Translations under genes and position numbers: made by a program
NCBI GenBank assembly: GCA_024231975.1
Contig: JAAEQB010000057.1
Span: 1-64,000 of the forward strand
From: Allobosea sp.
GTDB lineage: Bacteria; Pseudomonadota; Alphaproteobacteria; Rhizobiales; Beijerinckiaceae
Length of the DNA: 64,000 bases
Reading direction: 5' to 3'
Notes under the pieces: generated by a model
The model's database searches: none
The model's input: only the letters and a program-made list of their open reading frames with translations
What the model was told of the DNA's origin: nothing
In this document: one piece after another, positions 1-8,772 of the stretch
How the letters are laid out: each line of letters opens with the position of its first letter
How positions within the stretch are numbered: the stretch's first letter is position 1

Positions 1-13
1 GACGCCGACGGCT

Positions 14-475
14 TTATGAGGATCGGTACGCGCGAAAGCTCCATCTTGGCCGAGGCACGACCTCGAGACCGGATACGTTGGCGCAGACTGAAGAGCCGGA
101 AAGAAATCCCTTGCAGGCGGGGCGAGCCATACGTTTTTTGAACGTCCAGCCATGCGACCGCAGCCAGGAACTGAGCGCGCTGTGCCCGATGACGACCGAC
201 CGCTCGGCCGATAGGCGCGCCATCATCTCGTGCAGCGTGATGTCCCGGCGCTCCTCGATCAACCCCACGATGAAGCTTTCATGCTTATCCAGGCGCGAGG
301 CGCGACGCCGGCCCTGTATCCGCGCCGTGGTCTCGCCGAGCCGCGCCCGTGCGATCCAGCGGATCGCCGTCGAGATCCCCACCCCGAACCGGGCTGCCGC
401 CTGCCGAGCCGACGCTCCATCCGTCGAAGCCCGCAAAACCCGTCCGCGAAGATCCTCGCTCAGTGCTCGTGCCAT
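14..475 (-). pseudogene. IS630-family transposase, N-terminal part, degenerate
   Basis: The start (ATG at 475) gives MARALSEDLRGRVL, the beginning typical of IS630-type transposases, followed by a helix-turn-helix (ASARQAAARFGVGISTAIRW, about residues 20-40) and a second HTH-like part ending at WLRSHGWTFKK (about residue 115). After that the sequence no longer matches the expected DDE catalytic domain, and the frame stops near the window edge. The DDE triad (FIDE-type motif) is not seen here. The copy is therefore broken, by internal deletion or frameshift, and unlikely to be active. Terminal repeats could not be identified. The family call rests on recognition of the N-terminal pattern. Confidence 0.7.
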
Positions 476-1346
476 GCCCCACCTCATCCAACGATCAGGT
501 TGAATCAGGCGCAGGACGCCGCGTCACTTCACAATCGATTCAATCACGGCCGGAACCGCTCTAGTGAGGCTCAGGAAGCCGCAACCCGAGACAGAGTCGT
601 CGCCATTCCAGGCTGGCATGGAAGCAAGGGGCAATCCATGCGTGAAGCACATGGCAAAGCGAAATGATGCTGTATTGCAAAAGGCAAACTCCGCCCAATA
701 TAGCAGTCGCGGTTGTTGAACGGGCTCTGCTACTCCTCCCGGCAGCGGTCTCGTTTCAGCCGTTCCCCTCCGAGATGTTTGGCGACAACGCCAAATGTTT
801 CAAACTTTCCAGGCCGGTTTCCTTGCGGACGCCGGCCTTTTTTGTTTCTGAAACCGCCGTGTCGAATCGAGCGGGTCAGAGTCTCGAAATGCGACGAGGC
901 GAGATTTGCTCTCGGCCATCGGACAGGCGCCGTTCGGCCACGCTTATGCAGGGAAGTCGCGCCAAGCAAGCACGCTGGGCTCTCACCTCGGCGATGATCG
1001 CGGCCACGGTGGCGCTGCGCGATCGTGGTCCATTCAAGATCGGATGGGTTGGCTTCTGCCGCTTGCGCCCGGCAGGCTTCGCGGCTGGCCGGCGGCGTTC
1101 CGCAAATGGTGGGACGAGCGAAGCCAACCGAGGAAAGGGGCTGGATGGCGCAGGTGCTGCGGGTCCGGTGCAAGAGAAGGATGGAGAAGGAAGGTATCGA
1201 TGAGTTGGGGGGAAGGTGCCTCGTGCGGCCGTGCTCGAAAAGGCCGACTTTAAGATCGACCTGGAGGAGAGCACCCGAAAGGCAAAAAAATGCCGCCGCG
1301 GCAATGGCGAGATCGTCATGCGCGGGCTCCTTTCGAGGCGATGCCG
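476..1346. other. Stretch without a recognisable gene
   Basis: Open frames here are short, overlap each other and show no family pattern. The only clear structures are two adjacent stem-loops: TTTGGCG-acaa-CGCCAAA near 779-796 and a terminator-like hairpin at 811-844. The stretch lies between a transposase remnant and a gene fragment, so it is probably decayed or rearranged DNA. Confidence 0.5.
811..844 (+). terminator. Rho-independent terminator-like hairpin
   Basis: AGGCCGG (811-817) pairs with CCGGCCT (832-838) and is followed by a run of T's (TTTTTTG). There is no recognisable gene directly upstream, so it may be the end of a gene lost by rearrangement. Confidence 0.5.
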
Positions 1347-1590
1347 CTACCAGCTGATGTCCGGTACGACGAGCTTGATGAGTTGGTCCAGGGAATCCTG
1401 CCCGCCGAGATAATACGCGTCGGGCGCGATCACGCCAGGCACGCCTTCCCGCTCGACGTCGATCTCGGTGCCCACGGAAACAGCCTTCAGGATCACGGTG
1501 ACGCGCAACTCACCGGCCAGGTTCGGATTCTCGAGACGCTCAAGATCCGGCGCGGGCGGCCGGCCAACGCGATTTCCAGAAATGGAGAAT
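1347..1590 (-). pseudogene. C-terminal remnant of an AHSA1/SRPBCC-family protein
   Basis: Translating the minus strand up to a stop at 1347-1349 gives a frame without a start codon that reads ...LAGELRVTVILKAVSVGTEI..., then ...REGVPGVI... and ...SLDQLIKLVVPDISW. This is the C-terminal pattern of Hsp90-activator (AHSA1)-like START/SRPBCC proteins: the GTEI strand, the EGVP(G)VI turn, and the final helix with LxxLxxLVxP. An in-frame stop lies just upstream (about 1595-1600), so the N-terminal two thirds are missing. With the transposase fragment nearby, this suggests insertion or deletion damage. The family assignment is by pattern memory. Confidence 0.6.
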
Positions 1591-1658
1591 CAGCACAGAC
1601 TGCATCAGCGCAACGGACGTTCGCCTAGGTCGGATTGTCTTTTCAGGGTTGGCACCTC

Positions 1659-3212
1659 ATGGCTCCTGCTGTTGCCTTCGCTGCACGCCTCGACACCCCC
1701 GAGCCGGAATACCGCGTCCTGCCTCACAATATCGAGGCGGAGCAGGCGCTTCTGGGCGCGATCTTGGTCAACAACGACGCCTTCTACCGCGTTTCCGACT
1801 TCCTGCTGCCGGATCATTTCTTCGAGCCGATCCACCAGCGCGTCTTCGAGCTGACGGCAAGCCTGATCCGCGCCGGCAAGATCGCCACGCCGATCACACT
1901 CAAGACCTTCGTCAACGACCTCGAACTCGGCGACATCACGCCGAGCCAGTATCTCGCGCGCCTCGCCGCCGAGGCGACGACCGTCATCAATGCCGGCGAT
2001 TACGGCCGCACGATCTACGACCTCGCCATCCGCCGCCAGCTCATCGGCGTCGGCGAGAACCTCGTCAACATCGCCTATGACGCGCCGGTCGAGATGGCGC
2101 CGCGCGAACAGATCGAGGATGCAGAGCGCAGGCTTTACGAGCTGGCCGAGAAGGGCCGCTACGAGGGCGGCTTCCAGAAATTCGATGGCGCGCTGCGGCT
2201 GGCCATCGACATGGCGGTGAGCGCCTACCAGCGCGATGGCGGCCTCTCCGGCATCTCGACGGGCCTGCGCGACGTCGACCGGAGCATGGGGGGCCTCCAG
2301 CGTTCGGACCTGCTCGTGCTCGCCGGCCGCCCGGCCATGGGCAAGACCTCGCTCGCGACCAACATCGCCTTCAACATCGCCAAGGCCTGGCGCGGCGAAC
2401 GCCAGGAAGACGGGTCGTTCAAATCGGTCGATGGTGGCGTCGTCGGCTTCTTCTCGCTCGAGATGTCGTCCGACCAGCTCGCGACCCGCATCGTCGCCGA
2501 GCAGTCGGGCATCTCCTCCTACAAGATCCGGCAGGGGCGCATCACCGAGGCCGATTTCGCCCGCATCACTGACGTCGCCGCCCAGATAGAGAAGCTGCCG
2601 CTCTATATCGACCAGACCGGCGGCATCTCGATCGCGCAGCTCATGGCCCGCGCCCGGCGGCTCAAGCGCCAGAAGGGGCTCGACGTCCTGTTCATCGACT
2701 ATCTCCAACTCCTTGCCGGTTCCGGCAAGGCCGGGCAGAACCGTGTGCAGGAGCTGACGGAGATCACCACCAGCCTGAAGGCGCTGGCAAAGGAGCTCAA
2801 CGTCCCGATCGTCGCGCTCTCCCAGCTCTCACGGAAGGTCGAAGAGCGTGACGACAAGCGCCCACAGCTCGCGGACCTGCGCGAATCCGGCTCGATCGAG
2901 CAGGATGCCGACGTGGTGATGTTCGTCTACCGCGAGGAATACTACCTCAAGGGCAAGGAGCCGCGCTCCGGCACCGAAGAGCACAACAAATGGCAGATCG
3001 AGATGGAGGCCGCCCATGGTCTTGCCGAACTGATCATCGGCAAGCAGCGTCACGGCCCGACCGGAACAGTCGGCTTGCAGTTTGACGCCGAGGTAACCCG
3101 TTTCTCCAATCGCGCGGATGAATCGCGCTTGCCCGAGTGCGCAGGATCCGAAAAGGACAAGAGGTCGTTCGAACCCTCTGGGATCGTATCCCTCCAGCCC
3201 AACAGCTCATAA
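1659..3212 (+). CDS. dnaB: Replicative DNA helicase DnaB
   Basis: Hexameric 5'-3' helicase that unwinds DNA at the replication fork. The N-terminal domain begins YRVLPHNIEAEQALLGAIL. The RecA-like core has Walker A GRPAMGKTS, the FFSLEMSSDQLATR segment and Walker B DVLFIDYLQLL, then the GSIEQDADVVMFVYR block and the IIGKQRHGPTGTV arginine-finger loop. All key residues are present. ATG 1659 (MAPAVAFAARL) is preferred over a TTG at 1635. After DAEVTRFSN the protein runs on for about 35 residues unlike the short usual end, which suggests the 3' end was replaced. In related bacteria dnaB usually sits near rplI, alr or radA; none is here, so this may be a second or relocated copy. Confidence 0.93.
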   Translation: MAPAVAFAARLDTPEPEYRVLPHNIEAEQALLGAILVNNDAFYRVSDFLLPDHFFEPIHQRVFELTASLIRAGKIATPITLKTFVNDLELGDITPSQYLARLAAEATTVINAGDYGRTIYDLAIRRQLIGVGENLVNIAYDAPVEMAPREQIEDAERRLYELAEKGRYEGGFQKFDGALRLAIDMAVSAYQRDGGLSGISTGLRDVDRSMGGLQRSDLLVLAGRPAMGKTSLATNIAFNIAKAWRGERQEDGSFKSVDGGVVGFFSLEMSSDQLATRIVAEQSGISSYKIRQGRITEADFARITDVAAQIEKLPLYIDQTGGISIAQLMARARRLKRQKGLDVLFIDYLQLLAGSGKAGQNRVQELTEITTSLKALAKELNVPIVALSQLSRKVEERDDKRPQLADLRESGSIEQDADVVMFVYREEYYLKGKEPRSGTEEHNKWQIEMEAAHGLAELIIGKQRHGPTGTVGLQFDAEVTRFSNRADESRLPECAGSEKDKRSFEPSGIVSLQPNSS

Positions 3213-3310
3213 CACTGTTCGCTTGTTTAGCGGGAATTCAACGCTAGGCCCTTGCTTCGCCTCGATATGGCTAAGCCACGTCTCGCTCGCCCGAACGCGT
3301 TTGGTATGGA

Positions 3311-4036
3311 TCAAATTTGAGAACGCTCACTTCGCGCGCCAAGTGCTGAGCCGAGCGCGAACCGTGATTTGTCGAGCGCCTCAGCCGGGCTCAAACCGCG
3401 CATCGTGTAGTAGAGGTCACGGCCGAGTGCGAGTACATCCGGATTTCCGCTATTGGCCTGCTCGACCGCCCAGACGGCTTGAGCGACCACCGCGCTCTTC
3501 TCCACAACCTTGTTTACCAGATGCAGTGACCGGGCCTCATGCGCATCCATCAGCCTAGCATTGTAGACGATGTCGAACAGCACCTTTTTGGGGAGCGCAT
3601 CGCGGACGATCGCGAGGGCCAGGAACGGAAACAGCCCGTGGGCCGCTTCCGGCAGGCCAAGCGTCGCATCCTCTGCAACAAACGCGAGATCGCAGCCCAC
3701 GACGAGGCCGAAGCCGCCTGCGTGTGCGTTGCCATTGACGGCCGCGACGAGGGGCTTGCCGAGACGAGCCATCTCGTTGAGCAGGTCGATATGGGCCCGC
3801 CCGAATTCCATGCGGCCGGCCGTGGTCGGCCCCGCTCCTTGATAGTCACCGCCAAGGCAAAAAATGTCGCCATGGCCAGTGAGCACGCAGCCCGCCACCG
3901 TCGGATCCCGCCGTGCCGCGTCCAACCCGGCCGTCAGTTCCTCCGCCATCTGCTGAGTGATGCGGTTGCCCGCATCGGGGCGCTTCATCGTGAGCACGAC
4001 GACGCGACCGTCGCGGTTCGTCTCCACCTGTGACAT
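3311..4036 (-). CDS. Enoyl-CoA hydratase/isomerase family protein
   Basis: Crotonase-fold protein of 241 residues. The start at 4036 (MSQVETNRDG) has a strong ribosome site AGGGGAGGAG just before it. Visible family parts are the VVVLTMKRPDAGN N-terminal strand, the GDIFCLGGD oxyanion-hole segment, and the second oxyanion segment KPLVAAVNGNAHAGGFGLVVGCD. The acidic catalytic position around LGLPEAAHGLFP is compatible with a hydratase but does not fix the reaction. It is the last gene of a leftward cluster with the dehydrogenase and lyase genes, and probably acts on a CoA intermediate of the same pathway. The substrate is unknown. Confidence 0.85.
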   Translation of the reverse strand: MSQVETNRDGRVVVLTMKRPDAGNRITQQMAEELTAGLDAARRDPTVAGCVLTGHGDIFCLGGDYQGAGPTTAGRMEFGRAHIDLLNEMARLGKPLVAAVNGNAHAGGFGLVVGCDLAFVAEDATLGLPEAAHGLFPFLALAIVRDALPKKVLFDIVYNARLMDAHEARSLHLVNKVVEKSAVVAQAVWAVEQANSGNPDVLALGRDLYYTMRGLSPAEALDKSRFALGSALGARSERSQI

Positions 4037-4168
4037 GTCTCCTCCCCTCAGCGCGTTTCCGACCCGCCGCTCAGCGTCCGGCCACATTCGGTCCTTTGGC
4101 CGGGCAGCGGTGACCACAGCGCCAGCCCTTTCGGTTCGAGATCCGCCTGCGCGAAGACGGCTGATTCC

Positions 4169-5338
4169 TCATGCCCAGGCCCGACGATAGAGGTCCTGAA
4201 TCGTCATCGCGTCCGGGACCCGGGGATTGTTCGCCGGCGATCCCGAGGCGAGAGCCTGTTCGGCCATGAGCGGCAGGACGTCCTTCCACTTCCGTTCGTC
4301 GATGCCATACGCCTGCGGAGTTGGCACCTGAAGATCGTGGTTGAGCTGCCGCAATGCTGCGGTCAGGCGGGAGGCGGCGACTTCGTCGTCATCGCCATCG
4401 CCGGCAAGTCCCAACGCGCCTGAGATCGCGGCATAGCGTGCCGGGGCGCCGGCCGCTGACCATTCGCTGACCGCCGGCAGCAACATGGCGTTGGAGAGGC
4501 CGTGTGCGACGTGAAAATGGGCCCCGATCGGCCGGCTCATCCCATGCACAAGCGCGACCGAAGCGTTCGAAAAGGCGATGCCAGCCTGCGTTGCCGCCAG
4601 CATCATGGCTTCGCGGGCCGCGCGATTCCCCGGCTCGTTGCAGGCCGTCGGTAGATTGTTCCAGATCGTTTTCGCGGCCGAGAGCGCCAGCGCGTCGGTG
4701 AACGGATTGGCCCGTCGCGAGACATACGCCTCGATCGCATGGGTCAGCGCATCGATCCCCGTATCCGCGATCAGCCGATACGGTTTGGTCAATGTGAGCT
4801 CGTAGTCGACGATGGCGATGCTCGGGAGATAGGCGAGACCGGCGCAGAGCATCTTCTCGTCCGTACGCTCGTCCGTGACGATCGTGAAGCGCGTGGCTTC
4901 CGACCCGGTGCCGGCGGTGGTCGGAATCGCCACGATAGGCAAGCCCGGCGCGTCCTCCTGATGAGGCGCCTTGAGCGAGGCCATCTCTCCGCCCCGAAGG
5001 CTGAGAACCGCAGCCGCCTTCGCGGTGTCGATCGGACTGCCGCCGCCAAGGCCGATCACGCAATCATGACCGCCTTCGCCGATGAAGGCGGTTGCCGCAA
5101 CAACGGAAGCGACGGTCGGATCGGGAACGGCGTCGGCGAAGACCCGCACCTCGATTCCGGCGTTGCCGAGCCCCGCCTTGAGCCGCGCAAGAGCACCGCT
5201 ATGGGCGATGAAGCGATCGGTGACGACAGCCGGACGCCCGAGGCCGAGCTGCGCAAGCGCCTGCGGCAAATCATCGAGGGCGCCGGCGCCGATCCGCATG
5301 ATGCGGGGCAAAGCGATAGCGTGCACGTCTGCTCTCAT
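4169..5338 (-). CDS. Iron-containing alcohol dehydrogenase (maleylacetate reductase-like)
   Basis: PF00465-type NAD(P)-dependent oxidoreductase of about 389 residues. It has the nucleotide-binding GLGGGSPIDTAKAAAVL segment, the PTTAGTGSEAT motif, and the metal-binding region with GMSRPIGAHFHVAHGLSNAM, where the histidines bind Fe or Zn. The start is uncertain: ATG 5338 (MRADVHAIAL) or a GTG four codons later. The longer frame upstream has no family similarity. The family includes maleylacetate reductase and several short-chain alcohol or hydroxy-acid dehydrogenases. The neighbouring lyase and the carboxymuconolactone-decarboxylase protein make a ring-cleavage or hydroxy-acid pathway possible. 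The exact substrate cannot be read. Confidence 0.85.
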   Translation of the reverse strand: MRADVHAIALPRIMRIGAGALDDLPQALAQLGLGRPAVVTDRFIAHSGALARLKAGLGNAGIEVRVFADAVPDPTVASVVAATAFIGEGGHDCVIGLGGGSPIDTAKAAAVLSLRGGEMASLKAPHQEDAPGLPIVAIPTTAGTGSEATRFTIVTDERTDEKMLCAGLAYLPSIAIVDYELTLTKPYRLIADTGIDALTHAIEAYVSRRANPFTDALALSAAKTIWNNLPTACNEPGNRAAREAMMLAATQAGIAFSNASVALVHGMSRPIGAHFHVAHGLSNAMLLPAVSEWSAAGAPARYAAISGALGLAGDGDDDEVAASRLTAALRQLNHDLQVPTPQAYGIDERKWKDVLPLMAEQALASGSPANNPRVPDAMTIQDLYRRAWA

Positions 5339-5441
5339 CTCCAGGATTCTGGCTGAGGCGGCTCGCCGGAGCCGGTTGCCAGGAACGTCGGCTTCCAGCG
5401 ATCGCACTGGCAAGCGTCGCGGGCGGGACGCCGATCGGTCT

Positions 5442-6314
5442 CTACGAGGCGTAGCTTTGCTCGCGTGCGACCATTTCGGACAGACCGACGAACTCGTTGA
5501 AATCCTCGAAGGGCGTCAACAGGTCGGCCACGGCGTTGGTGGAACAGCCTTCGGCCATGAACCGCTCCATCATCGTCTTGACCGCCTTGTGCATCGCCAA
5601 CATCGGCTCGACGGGGCACAGCGCATAGTCAAAGCCGAGCTCGTAGACTTCCTTCAAGGACAGGAAGGGGCTCTTCCCCGACCGCACCATGTTGAACAGC
5701 AATGGCTTGCCGAGAGGACGCAGGCGGTCGCTGATCTGCTTCATCTGCTCGACGCTCTCGATCGCGTCGACATAAAGCCCATCCGCCCCGACATGGGCGT
5801 AGCCGGTGAGCCGGGCGATCGCGTCGTCAAGGCCGGTGACCGCGAGGGAATCAGTCCTCGCCACAATGAAGAAGTTCGGATCCCGCCGCGCATCCAACAT
5901 CGCCCGCAGCTTCTGCTGCATCTCCTCGGGGCTGACGAGCTGCTTGCCGGCGAAATGCCCGCATTTCTTGGGAACGGCCTGATCCTCGAGGTGCAGGACC
6001 GAAGCGCCGGCCTCCTCCCAGAGGGAGATCGTGCGCGCCGCGTCGAGTACGCCGCCATAGCCGGTGTCGGCATCGGCGAAGACCGGCACGCTGGTCACAC
6101 GGCAGATCCGGCGGATGTGCTCGAACATTTCGGTCTGACTAAGGAGGCCGACGTCCGGCGCGCCAGCTACGATCGCCGAGGCGACAAAGCCGCTGACATA
6201 GATGGCCGGGGCTCCGGCTTGCTCCGCGAGCTTGGCGGTGACTGCATCGTGCGCGCCCATGCAGACGAAGGGAGGGGTTCTCAGTAGTTCTCGGAAGCGA
6301 GCTGAGCGGCTCAA
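5442..6314 (-). CDS. Isocitrate lyase/PEP mutase superfamily lyase
   Basis: TIM-barrel lyase of 290 residues. The N-terminus has FVCMGAHDAVTAKLAEQAG, then YVSGFVASA, the Mg-binding ADADTGYGG, LEDQAVPKKCGHFAGK, where KKCGH carries the catalytic cysteine, and the FFIVARTDSLAV strand. KKCGH with ADADTGYG places it with methylisocitrate lyase, 2,3-dimethylmalate lyase and oxaloacetate hydrolase-type enzymes rather than PEP mutase. The reaction is probably C-C cleavage of a 2-hydroxy di- or tricarboxylate. It is the first gene of the leftward cluster, transcribed divergently from the LacI regulator, with a palindrome in the shared control region. Confidence 0.85.
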   Translation of the reverse strand: MSRSARFRELLRTPPFVCMGAHDAVTAKLAEQAGAPAIYVSGFVASAIVAGAPDVGLLSQTEMFEHIRRICRVTSVPVFADADTGYGGVLDAARTISLWEEAGASVLHLEDQAVPKKCGHFAGKQLVSPEEMQQKLRAMLDARRDPNFFIVARTDSLAVTGLDDAIARLTGYAHVGADGLYVDAIESVEQMKQISDRLRPLGKPLLFNMVRSGKSPFLSLKEVYELGFDYALCPVEPMLAMHKAVKTMMERFMAEGCSTNAVADLLTPFEDFNEFVGLSEMVAREQSYAS

Positions 6315-6380
6315 ATCGGCTCTCCCATTTGGATGTGCGGCGTTCAGCGCGGGCGCACGGAACGCATGTGGTCAGTCGCC

Positions 6381-6396
6381 ACGTTAGCGCGAACGT
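6381..6396. promoter_or_regulatory. Probable LacI-family operator, site 1
   Basis: The sequence acgttagcgcgaacgt has the symmetric form ACGTT-n-GCGC-n-AACGT with a central CG, as LacI-family operators do. It lies between the divergent lyase gene and the LacI gene. A second site sharing 13 of 16 positions (read on the opposite strand) is at 7592-7607. The assignment to the adjacent regulator is inference. Confidence 0.6.
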
Positions 6397-6516
6397 AATA
6401 CAGTGACTTAATTGGCGCAAGAGCCTTCGAGATGGCTTCTCTCAGTCCGGCGAAATTTTCGGTAAGCTGGTGCAGCATGGACGATATCGAATGACACCGA
6501 ACAACGAGCGACCCGA

Positions 6517-7542
6517 GTGACAGCAGCGTCGGAAAAAATCGTCGGGCGCGGAAAAGCCCGCATGGCGGACGTCGCCGCCATGGCAGGCGTTTCCGCCATG
6601 ACCGTCTCTCGCGTGCTGCGAGATCCCAATTGCGTCACACCGGAGACGCTTCGCCGCATCGAAGCGGCAATCGACGCGACCGGCTACGTCCCGAACCGGA
6701 TTGCCGGCAGCCTCGCGTCGCGGCGCACTGACATTGTTGGGCTGATCGTGCCGAGCCTGCGCAACTCGCTCTTCGCCGAGACGATCAAGGGCGTCTCAGA
6801 CATCCTCGGCTCCGAACATCACCTTATGATCGCCGACAGCGGATATACCCTGAAAGGAGAGGAGGTCGCGATCCGCGCGTTTCTCGGCCAGCGCATCTGC
6901 GGCATCATCCTCCACAACACCAAGCACTCCCCTCGCAGCCGGGTCATGCTCCAGGAGGCGGGAATCCCCTGCATCGAGACGGGGAATCTCATCCGGCAAC
7001 CGATCGACATGACGGTCGGCTTCTCAAATCACGACGCGGCCTGCACCATGACGGAACATCTGTTGGGCCGGGGTTACCGCCATATCGGCTTCGTCAGCCT
7101 GCCGACGAAGGACAACGACCGCGCCGCCGAGCGCAAGGCCGGCTATCTCACCGCGCTCGCCCGCGCAGGCGTTTCCGCCAATCCCGCGCTCGTCCTCGAA
7201 AGCCCGCCGGGATTGAAGAGTGGCGGGCAGGCGCTCGTCCGGCTCGTCGAAACCGCGCCCGAGGTCGATGCGGTGTTCCTGTCCGGTGATGTGCTCGCCA
7301 CAGGCGCCCTGCTCGAGGCCAACCGGAGGGGCTGGGACGTTCCCGGGCGCATCGCCATCGCCGGGTCCGACGACAACGAACTGCAGGAGTGCGTGTCTCC
7401 GCCGCTCACGACATTGCGGTTTCCGCGCTACGAAATCGGGCGACGCGCGGCCGGGATGTTGCTCGATCGTCTCTCTGGGCGCTCGACGGGACCGGCCATT
7501 CTCGATCTCGGATACGAGATCATCGAACGCTCCAGCACCTGA
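6517..7542 (+). CDS. LacI-family transcriptional regulator
   Basis: Protein of 341 residues: an N-terminal helix-turn-helix with hinge (MADVAAMAGVSAMTVSRVLR, residues about 16-35, then GYVPNRIAGSLASRRT), followed by a periplasmic-binding-protein-like sensor domain starting VGLIVPSLRNSLFAETIKG. The start is GTG 6517; ATG 6562 would still keep the HTH. The gene lies between leftward catabolic genes and rightward transport genes, with related palindromes on both sides (6381 and 7592). It is therefore the likely local repressor, released by a pathway substrate or intermediate. Confidence 0.9.
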   Translation: MTAASEKIVGRGKARMADVAAMAGVSAMTVSRVLRDPNCVTPETLRRIEAAIDATGYVPNRIAGSLASRRTDIVGLIVPSLRNSLFAETIKGVSDILGSEHHLMIADSGYTLKGEEVAIRAFLGQRICGIILHNTKHSPRSRVMLQEAGIPCIETGNLIRQPIDMTVGFSNHDAACTMTEHLLGRGYRHIGFVSLPTKDNDRAAERKAGYLTALARAGVSANPALVLESPPGLKSGGQALVRLVETAPEVDAVFLSGDVLATGALLEANRRGWDVPGRIAIAGSDDNELQECVSPPLTTLRFPRYEIGRRAAGMLLDRLSGRSTGPAILDLGYEIIERSST

Positions 7543-7591
7543 CAGTCGCCTTCGTCGTCGGCAGCTCTTGCGCTCGGTTTCGTTCTCTGTC

Positions 7592-7607
7592 AGGTTATCG
7601 CTAACGT
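7592..7607. promoter_or_regulatory. Probable LacI-family operator, site 2
   Basis: The sequence aggttatcgctaacgt matches the reverse complement of site 1 (acgttcgcgctaacgt) at 13 of 16 positions, including the half-site CGCTAACGT. It is placed after the regulator gene and before the rightward genes starting at 7750, where an operator for the transport operon would be expected. Confidence 0.55.
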
Positions 7608-7749
7608 TGCTTGCTCGCCACGTGGCGACGACCAGCCGAACGGGAGCCACCAGGTGCCGGCAGCCTCTGCATCACGTGGATCGTCATGCCGATAGTCGTG
7701 ACCGATCCTCATGCGGCCCGTCCCACCCCTCAGGCAGGGATCGTGTCCC

Positions 7750-8529
7750 ATGTCGAGCTCTAGCGCCGACCTTCGCCGGAAGCTCGACGAATTGCAGGGC
7801 GCAGGCGCGTATTGGGCGCCCACGCTCGATCCGCTGATCGACAGGGCTCCATCTTTCGTCGAAGCCTATCTCGCGATGGCCGGCCACCCCTGGCGCTCCA
7901 ACCATCTCTCGCCGAAGACCCGCCACCTCGTATCGCTCTCGCTCTACGCTGCAGTCACGCATCTTTACGGACCCGGCATCAGGCACCATTGCCGGGGAGC
8001 GATCGACGCCGGCGCCTCCGTCGACGAGATCATCGAAGTGCTTCAGCTTGCCAGCAACCTCGGTGTCCATGCATGCGTGCTCGCCGTCCCCATCTTGCAA
8101 GAGAAGCTCGCATCGATCCCGGAAGAAGCGAAAAAGCTTGCCAGGAACGATGCCAGGCGGGTGCGCCTGAAAGAAGAGTTCATCTCGTCACGCGGCTATT
8201 GGAGCGGTATCTGGGATGGCCTGCTTGCGCTCGATCCCGACTATTTCGAAGCCTTCACAACGTTCTCATCCGTGCCGTGGCGTTCAAAGGCCTTGGACGC
8301 CACGGTCAAGGAGTTCGTCTATATCGCCACTGATGTATCCGTGACACATCAGTTTTCCCTGGGCACGCACATCCATATCGAGAACGCCCTGAAGTACGGG
8401 GCGACCGCTGAGCAGATACTGGAAGTCATTCAGCTCGCCAGCACCATGGGCATCTCGACCTTCGAAGCCGCGCTTCCGGTCGTTGCCGAGGAGCTCGCAA
8501 GGCGCGCCGCCGCCGAGCCCGACCCCTGA
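7750..8529 (+). CDS. Tandem carboxymuconolactone decarboxylase (CMD)-domain protein
   Basis: Protein of 259 residues made of two CMD/AhpD-like helical repeats. The first has SPKTRHLVSLSLYAA and GIRHHCRGAIDAGASVDEI (residues about 55-100). The second has LDATVKEFVYIATDV and GTHIHIENALKYGATAEQI (about 180-225). Neither repeat shows the CxxC of AhpD-type peroxidases, so a decarboxylase or hydrolase-like role is more plausible. ATG 7750 was chosen because similarity begins there; the upstream AGGCAGGG could be the ribosome site. It is the first gene after operator site 2 and lies upstream of the SDR and TRAP genes. The substrate is unknown. Confidence 0.82.
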   Translation: MSSSSADLRRKLDELQGAGAYWAPTLDPLIDRAPSFVEAYLAMAGHPWRSNHLSPKTRHLVSLSLYAAVTHLYGPGIRHHCRGAIDAGASVDEIIEVLQLASNLGVHACVLAVPILQEKLASIPEEAKKLARNDARRVRLKEEFISSRGYWSGIWDGLLALDPDYFEAFTTFSSVPWRSKALDATVKEFVYIATDVSVTHQFSLGTHIHIENALKYGATAEQILEVIQLASTMGISTFEAALPVVAEELARRAAAEPDP

Positions 8530-8772
8530 GGCGCCTTCCGATGACCGTTGGGATGCTTCGTCGCCATTCTCGTCCGTTGGAACAGTCCCGGCCGTCCGGA
8601 TGTCCCGGCTGCGCACCATCGCAGCATCGACGTCGGCTCAATCTGGTGCCGTCCAGCGCCCCGCGAGAGGTGATCCATGCAGCGATGAGCGGGCGGCGTT
8701 CGGCGCGCGGCAGACCTCATTCCGCCGAGCAGCGGTCATGGTGGTGGCACGCATGGCAGAAAGGTCGTCCCG

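Noticed and set aside
3213..3310. Possible tRNA or attachment site between dnaB and the hydratase gene
   Set aside because: No cloverleaf or repeated core could be found in the 98 bases.
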